A stretch of 16,899 bases of DNA from Caldisericota bacterium. GTDB lineage: Bacteria > Caldisericota > JANLFM01. Below are positions 12,916-16,899 of the stretch, piece after piece; the first letter of the stretch is position 1, and every line of letters begins with the position of its first letter. The stretch covers positions 1-16,899 of the forward strand of contig JANLFM010000026.1 of assembly GCA_024655865.1 (NCBI GenBank), given 5' to 3'. A program made the translations under genes and the position numbers. The notes below the pieces were generated by a model. The model was not told where the DNA came from, did not search any database, and saw only the letters and a list, made by a program, of their open reading frames with translations.

Positions 12916-15462
12916 ATGATCCCCACTGAGCTTCTCCACCCAGACCAGCGCCAGCCAAGCAGAGCGTATCTCGTGAACGCCCTGCGCAAGGCGGTTTTCA
13001 CCTGGAGAAATCAGGGGTATCCCGGGACCACTCCTACCACCAAGCGCCTCTTGCAATTCTGGTTCTACGAAGACCATGTCTCCGATGGCGAGCCCTTCCA
13101 GTTCTGGTTCTGCCAAAGGGAAGCGATTGAAACTTTAATCTATGTCTATGAGGTAATGAAAAAGAGAAACTTCATAGACATGGCCAGGGATTTCGGGGCA
13201 GGTCCCATTCAGGCTTACGATCCTTCCTATGACCAATATCCCCTTTACGCTTTCAAGATGGCCACAGGCTCGGGTAAGACCTTTGTGATGGCCTTAGTTA
13301 TCGTCTGGCATTATTTCAATTACTTTAAAGAAAGCAATTCCGATTATTCATCGAAATTTTTACTAATCGCCGGCGAGAAAAACGTGATCTACGACAGACT
13401 GAAGAGAGATTTCAAAGACGGGGAAATATTCCGTAAGTTGCCCCTAATTCCTCCAGAGTGGCAGGAGGATTTCAGCCTCAAAGTAATCCTTAAAGAGGAC
13501 CCCATTTATGACATTCCTGAAGCCGTAGTGTTCTTGACCAACATCCAGCAATTAGAAGAGCGGAAGGATACAAGAGAAGAAGTGGAAGAATACGTGGATG
13601 ACGTTCTGGCGCTTGGGGAGGTAAAGAGACAGGATATTTACCAGGAAAACAGGATAAAAGAGGTCCTCACTTCTTGTTCCAACATCGCCATTCTGAAGGA
13701 CGAAGCCCACCACATCTATAGTTTTGAGAGAGCTTGGAAGCAAATACTCAAAGATCTTCACCGGGATTTGGCCTTCCGCCATGGGAAGGGCATAAACATG
13801 GAACTGGACTTTTCTGCCACTCCTAAAACTGAAAACGGGGCTCTTTTTCCCTGGATCATTGTGGACTTCTCCCTCAAGGAAGCCATTGAAATGAACATCG
13901 TAAAATTGCCCCTAAAAGGCAAGGTCAAAAATGCGGAGGAAATCGCTTCAAACAAAACCGTGGAAAGATATAGAGCGTGGATCGATGCAGGGATTAGAAG
14001 ATGGAGGGAATACAAGGAAGCCCTGAGACCCTTGGCTAAAAAGCCGGTTCTCTTCTTCCAATGCCCGGAAAATGAGGAAGCGGATGAGGTTTTTGAATAT
14101 CTCAATTCCGCCGTTCCTGATCTTAGAGACAAAGTGCTCTTGATTCACACCGACAGCACGGGAGAGGTGAAGAAATCCGATTTACCCAAAGCCCGGGACT
14201 TTGCCAAAACCATCGATGACCCTGATCCGGAGAAAAACCCCTATGAGGCTATAGTGAGCACCATGATGTTGAATGAGGGGTGGGACGTGAGAAGCGTAAA
14301 CGTGATCGTAGGGTTGCGCTCCTATACTTCAAAAAGGCGGGTCCTTCCAGAGCAAGTGATCGGAAGAGGGCTGAGAAAGATGTTTCCCGAGGAAGAGGCC
14401 AATATCGAAAAATCAATTAACGTCCTTGAGGTCATTGGTCCCCCAGGCTTGATGGATATCCTGGAAGAACTGGAAACTCAGGAAGGCATCAGGTTCGCAG
14501 AATTCGAAGCGGAAAAGACCCTGAATTTGACCACCATTTTTGTGGATGAAAATAAGCTGGACAAAGACCTGGAAATTCCCATATTGAGCCCGCGGATCAT
14601 TATCAGGGAATTTTACCTGGATGAAAGGGAGGTCGACAAGTTGCCCTCTTTATCCATTCCGTTAGAGAACAAAGTCCTGGAAATGGAGTATGTGGCGGTG
14701 GATATGCTGAAGGGCCTGGAAGTCGTGAAGAGGAAATGGGATCTGCCCGTGCCCCAGGACTCCAAAAGCGTGATCGCCTATTATGCGGACCAGATACTCA
14801 AGGAACTCAGAATCGGTGGAGCTTTCGCCACTTTCTACCCTATGGTTAAGAGATATGTTACCGAAAGGCTTTTTACGGAAAAGGTGGACCTGGATGATCC
14901 TCGAGTCCTCTACAAATTAAGTTCCCCTGATGTGCAAGTGCAAATAGTGCGCCTGTTTGTCAATGCTTTTAAGGATTTGACATTCACAGAGAGAGAACCC
15001 GAGCTGGGAGACTTCCTTAAGCTCTCCGATACCAGGCCTTTTGTCTGGTCCAAGGAGGTTTTCCCTGCCAACAAATGCGTTTTCAACTACGTGGCCTGCG
15101 ATAATAATTTTGAGGTGGAGTTCGCTAAATTCTTGGAGAGGGCAGAGGATGTGGTGGCCTTCAGCAAAATCGTCCCAAAAATAGGCTTCTTTGTGGAATA
15201 CAGGGACTCAGGGGGAAATTTAAGGCTCTATTACCCTGATTTTCTGGTTTTGACGAATGACCTGCAGCATATAGTGATTGAGACAAAGGGCAGGGAGGAT
15301 ATTGACGTCGCCAATAAGGACCGAAGAATCAAAGCCTGGTGTGAGGATGCAACCAATTTGACTAAAAACAGGTGGTCGTTCATAAGGGTAGATCAGGAAG
15401 GATTTGAAAAATTCAGATTCAAGAGCCTCAGTGAATTGGTTTCAGCTAAAGAAGAGCTATAG
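12916..15462 (+). CDS. Type III restriction enzyme Res subunit (DEAH helicase plus PD-ExK nuclease)
   Basis: The 848-residue protein is an SF2 ATPase fused to a nuclease, the cleaving and translocating part of a type III system. Helicase motifs in order are: Q-motif-like F-W-F-C-Q-R-E-A (~63-70), Walker A ATGSGKT (116-122), DEAH (262-265), SAT (300-302), the motif V region M-M-L-N-E-G-W-D-V (~450-458) and motif VI Q-V-I-G-R-G-L-R-K-M (480-489). The C-terminus carries a PD-ExK nuclease core: P774-D775 and E789-T-K791, with an upstream F-E-V-E-F-A-K-F-L helix. All catalytic residues look intact, so the system should be active. GGGAG lies about ten bases upstream of the ATG, within the HEPN gene. 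Base composition returns abruptly to the GC level of the 5' flank (57% in a sampled line), in contrast with the three genes before it. Confidence 0.9.
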   Translation: MIPTELLHPDQRQPSRAYLVNALRKAVFTWRNQGYPGTTPTTKRLLQFWFYEDHVSDGEPFQFWFCQREAIETLIYVYEVMKKRNFIDMARDFGAGPIQAYDPSYDQYPLYAFKMATGSGKTFVMALVIVWHYFNYFKESNSDYSSKFLLIAGEKNVIYDRLKRDFKDGEIFRKLPLIPPEWQEDFSLKVILKEDPIYDIPEAVVFLTNIQQLEERKDTREEVEEYVDDVLALGEVKRQDIYQENRIKEVLTSCSNIAILKDEAHHIYSFERAWKQILKDLHRDLAFRHGKGINMELDFSATPKTENGALFPWIIVDFSLKEAIEMNIVKLPLKGKVKNAEEIASNKTVERYRAWIDAGIRRWREYKEALRPLAKKPVLFFQCPENEEADEVFEYLNSAVPDLRDKVLLIHTDSTGEVKKSDLPKARDFAKTIDDPDPEKNPYEAIVSTMMLNEGWDVRSVNVIVGLRSYTSKRRVLPEQVIGRGLRKMFPEEEANIEKSINVLEVIGPPGLMDILEELETQEGIRFAEFEAEKTLNLTTIFVDENKLDKDLEIPILSPRIIIREFYLDEREVDKLPSLSIPLENKVLEMEYVAVDMLKGLEVVKRKWDLPVPQDSKSVIAYYADQILKELRIGGAFATFYPMVKRYVTERLFTEKVDLDDPRVLYKLSSPDVQVQIVRLFVNAFKDLTFTEREPELGDFLKLSDTRPFVWSKEVFPANKCVFNYVACDNNFEVEFAKFLERAEDVVAFSKIVPKIGFFVEYRDSGGNLRLYYPDFLVLTNDLQHIVIETKGREDIDVANKDRRIKAWCEDATNLTKNRWSFIRVDQEGFEKFRFKSLSELVSAKEEL

Positions 15463-15543
15463 AAGTTTACTAAGGGCACTGGATAAGTAAAAAAGGGGGA
15501 GAAGGGAGTTTAAAGAAAAATATAAATTGGGGGCATAAGGGGT

Positions 15544-16368
15544 ATGAAGGATGAAGTAATTGATATAGCTATGATTAAATTGATGGCCAAAATAATGCAA
15601 GAAGGCATGACGGGGGTTAAGATAGCGGAGCTATTAAACGATGCCAATAAAAAGTTTCAATTTTATAAAGGAACATTTCAACCACCTGGTCAAATACAGG
15701 AGCGGAAAGAATCATACGCTCAAAAATGGCTTAATGCTCTAAAAGAAAATGGCTGGAATGAAGCCCTTTTTTACATTGCCAAGCAACTTTCAGATAATGC
15801 TCGAATTTACTTTGAGGAAGACGAAAGTCACCCTTACCCTAAGACACTTGTCAAAAGACTAAAAGAAAAACTTAAAAGAACCATAGAAGGGAAGCAGGAA
15901 AGACCAATTATTCATGGAAAAGCTATTAAATCATTATTAAAAGGAATAGAAAATGAAGAATTAGCTGATTTGCTTTATCAAGATTTAAAAGACATTGATT
16001 TGTGCATGTCAGTGGGAGCATGGAAGTCAACTCTAATTTTATGTGGAAGCGTGCTTGAAGCAATACTTTCAGATTGGCTTGGAACATTGAAAAAGGAGGA
16101 GATAAGTAAAGCCTTTAAGGAATTATATCCAAACAAAAAACACAAGGAGGTCTCAGACTACACTTTAGAAGAATTGATAGATATGGCAGAAAAAGTTGGG
16201 CTTATACATGGATACCACGCAGCAATTAGCGATGGAATAAGGAATTTTAGAAACTTAATACATCCTAATTTAGCCATTAGGCAACAGATAAAGCCCAGTA
16301 AAGCAATCGCTGAAATAGGCAAACAAATAATCTTGGTTATATTGCAAGAGAGACAAAAAATAAAGTAA
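15544..16368 (+). CDS. Two-domain protein with C-terminal HEPN-like domain, probable defence or abortive-infection factor
   Basis: The 274-residue protein is not assigned to a named family. The C-terminal part (~140-270) is helical and contains R-N-F-R-N-L-I-H-P with R233 and H240, the R-x6-H motif of HEPN ribonucleases. The helix pattern before it (W-K-S-T-L-I-L-C-G-S-V-L-E-A-I-L, ~160-175) is typical of the larger HEPN or DUF4145-like group. The N-terminal part (~1-120) includes a short helical unit T-G-V-K-I-A-E-L-L-N and a lysine-rich stretch; it could be a sensor or DNA-binding module. The gene starts 81 bases after res with a good AAGGGG before the ATG, and may be co-transcribed. It is AT-rich (23-42% GC in sampled lines), unlike res. 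An RNA-cleaving role in phage defence is inferred from the motif and context only. Confidence 0.7.
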   Translation: MKDEVIDIAMIKLMAKIMQEGMTGVKIAELLNDANKKFQFYKGTFQPPGQIQERKESYAQKWLNALKENGWNEALFYIAKQLSDNARIYFEEDESHPYPKTLVKRLKEKLKRTIEGKQERPIIHGKAIKSLLKGIENEELADLLYQDLKDIDLCMSVGAWKSTLILCGSVLEAILSDWLGTLKKEEISKAFKELYPNKKHKEVSDYTLEELIDMAEKVGLIHGYHAAISDGIRNFRNLIHPNLAIRQQIKPSKAIAEIGKQIILVILQERQKIK

Positions 16369-16497
16369 TTATTTCAACAACCAAACAGTTTTAAATAACT
16401 TGCATTCTTACCCATCGTATCTAACTCTTCCCGCGTGCTCCATCAAGCCTTTCAATTGGTCTCTTGCCTGTTACGGTATTTCTATGCGGGCGTTCCG

Positions 16498-16648
16498 TAT
16501 TCAGGAAAAGGAGAACTATACAGAGCGAGGAACTCCATGTACTCCCTATCAAGGAGAAGGAGACGTTAAGAAGGTCGGGAAAACTTCGGCCGTTGCTTAT
16601 AAAGACGAAGGAGAAGTATACAGATCGGGAAAACTTCAGAGGGCATGC
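16498..16648 (+). repeat. Three imperfect ~50-base tandem units
   Basis: Units start at 16498 (49 bases), 16547 (51 bases) and 16598 (about 51 bases). Each opens with TAT and a GAAGGAGA-type core. Units 2 and 3 share TCGGGAAAACTTC; unit 1 is the most diverged (GCGAGGAACTCC at the same place). One frame of units 2 and 3 reads like Y-x-x-E-G-x-V-x-x-x-G-K, but unit 1 is out of step with it by length, so active coding is doubtful. Confidence 0.5.
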
Positions 16649-16667
16649 CAACCCATGCCCTCTGAAG
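16634..16667. repeat. Perfect 14-bp inverted repeat with 6-base loop
   Basis: CTTCAGAGGGCATG (16634-16647) and CATGCCCTCTGAAG (16654-16667) are exact reverse complements around the loop CCAACC. No T-tract follows. It could be the hairpin of a repeated extragenic element, a terminator-like structure for the upstream operon, or part of a larger folded RNA. Confidence 0.75.
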
Positions 16668-16697
16668 CGCACGGATCGGAATCCCATTGATCGTGCG
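16668..16697. repeat. Bulged 9-bp hairpin next to the 14-bp inverted repeat
   Basis: CGCAC-G-GATC (16668-16677) pairs with GATC-GTGCG (16689-16697), with one bulged G and an 11-base loop. It directly follows the 14-bp hairpin with no gap, so the two could stack. Confidence 0.5.
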
Positions 16698-16698
16698 G

Positions 16699-16780
16699 TC
16701 TGCGCCTTATTTCACCTACCCCTCTGCTTTAAGGCGGGGTGGCGAAATCATCCCGGCCAGGACAGCCATGGGGGTGCAGA
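16699..16780 (+). ncRNA. Candidate three-way-junction RNA structure
   Basis: The outer stem TCTGCGCC (16699-16706) pairs with GGTGCAGA (16773-16780), including one G-U pair. Inside lie a hairpin from 16709 to 16748 (ATTTC/GAAAT, CC/GG and CCCC/GGGG with one mismatch and one bulge) and a smaller one around 16752-16772 (CCC/GGG and GGC/GCC). It ends 60 bases before the gene start at 16841, a suitable place for a leader or riboswitch-like element. No known riboswitch class was recognised. Confidence 0.3.
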
Positions 16781-16824
16781 AAGAAAAATTAAGCAAAGGA
16801 AAGCTGATACAGGCAATTATTTGA

Positions 16825-16838
16825 GGGATAATAATCCC
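16825..16838. promoter_or_regulatory. Short palindrome just before the last gene start
   Basis: GGGATAATAATCCC forms a 5-bp stem with an AATA loop, two bases before the ATG at 16841. It may be an operator or a small hairpin hindering ribosome access. The usual Shine-Dalgarno position falls inside it. Confidence 0.3.
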
Positions 16839-16840
16839 AA

Positions 16841-16899
16841 ATGGTGACGCTTCCGGAAAAATTAAGGGAACTTTTGGAGGAATACGCACAGCGCTCGGG
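16841..16899 (+). CDS. Start of a gene cut by the window edge, unidentified
   Basis: An open frame from the ATG at 16841 reads M-V-T-L-P-E-K-L-R-E-L-L-E-E-Y-A-Q-R-S-G to the window end. This amphipathic, Glu/Leu-rich start looks like the first helix of a genuine protein, and GC content is again that of the housekeeping half. TTGAGGG (16821-16827) is a possible but distant ribosome site; GTG at 16844 is an alternative start. Nothing can be said about function. Confidence 0.45.
   Translation, partial: MVTLPEKLRELLEEYAQRS

Larger units (their letters stand above)
16369..16840. other. 472-base gene-free region with tandem units and hairpins
   Basis: No convincing gene is seen. Open frames cross the region on both strands, but none has a ribosome binding site or a recognisable protein family, and they run through perfect hairpins. 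The first ~130 bases hold nothing I recognise. The rest contains three imperfect ~50-base units and several stem-loops listed separately. It may be a multi-copy intergenic element, a decayed gene, or the leader of the gene at 16841. Confidence 0.6.

Noticed and set aside
12910-13116. Minus-strand open frame opposite the start of res
   Set aside because: Antisense shadow of res; no ribosome site and no family match by eye.
9425-15462. Type I restriction system or BREX/DISARM locus
   Set aside because: No HsdS-like specificity gene, no PglZ, BrxC, or DISARM helicase/DUF1998 genes; motif order in Mod and the Res domain layout fit type III.
15463-15543. Separate promoter for the second HEPN gene (TATAAA at 15521-15526)
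   Set aside because: No acceptable -35 at the right distance in a purine-rich spacer; read-through from res is as likely.
16498-16648. CRISPR array
   Set aside because: Units are tandem and diverged with no constant repeat and unique spacers, and no cas genes are present.
16400-16690. 96-residue open frame with Y-x-x-E-G-x-V-like repeats resembling MORN repeats
   Set aside because: Only two of the three units fit the frame; the first unit is out of step, so it is more likely noncoding or decayed.
16699-16780. Known riboswitch (FMN, TPP, cobalamin, SAM) before the last gene
   Set aside because: The conserved core sequences I know for these classes are absent.
16464-16847. 127-residue open frame on the plus strand
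   Set aside because: No ribosome binding site, no recognisable family, runs through a perfect 14-bp palindrome and other stems, and overlaps the next gene start in a different frame.

Overview
The window is about 16.9 kb of bacterial chromosome. It has a moderately GC-rich housekeeping half (1 to about 9160) and a compositionally mixed defence half (about 9160 to 16400). The organism cannot be named from sequence alone. A DivIC/FtsB-type protein next to an S1-domain protein, two ferredoxin- or molybdenum-linked oxidoreductases, a stand-alone LigD-type polymerase, and Pro/Thr-rich linkers in two exported or membrane proteins fit an anaerobic Chloroflexota- or Bacillota-like bacterium. This is inference.

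Left part, minus strand (transcribed from 4431 towards 1): a three-gene molybdenum hydroxylase operon (FAD subunit, 2Fe-2S subunit, molybdopterin subunit) whose genes overlap. A divIC/ftsB-like cell-division gene follows 3 bases later. An S1 RNA-binding protein gene with its own promoter comes next and runs off the window edge. Plus strand from 4525: a DUF554 membrane protein overlapping a LigD-type polymerase gene, then iorA-iorB (indolepyruvate:ferredoxin oxidoreductase-like), where IorA lacks the usual C-terminal ferredoxin domain. A convergent SagB-like nitroreductase lipoprotein gene closes this half. A tandem repeat upstream of it duplicates an extended -10 promoter element.

Right part, plus strand 9425-15462: a type III restriction-modification operon in an unusual form. 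mod (DPPF/FxGxG methyltransferase) and res (DEAH helicase plus PD-ExK nuclease) are separated by three AT-rich genes: a TIGR04255-family protein, an unrecognised 152-residue protein and a small HEPN-family protein. The first four genes are chained by ATGA stop/start overlaps, and res starts 2 bases after the HEPN gene. Another AT-rich gene, 81 bases after res, ends in a second HEPN-like domain with a canonical R-x6-H motif. The unit mod-TIGR04255-X-HEPN-res-HEPN2 is the best candidate here for an undescribed composite defence system: the Mod/Res pair would sense or cut foreign DNA, and the HEPN proteins could supply an RNA-cleaving, growth-arrest arm.

The last 470 bases before the final gene start (16369-16840) hold no convincing gene. 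They contain three imperfect ~50-base tandem units, a perfect 14-bp hairpin, a second bulged hairpin, a possible three-way-junction RNA structure and a short palindrome just before a gene start cut by the window edge.
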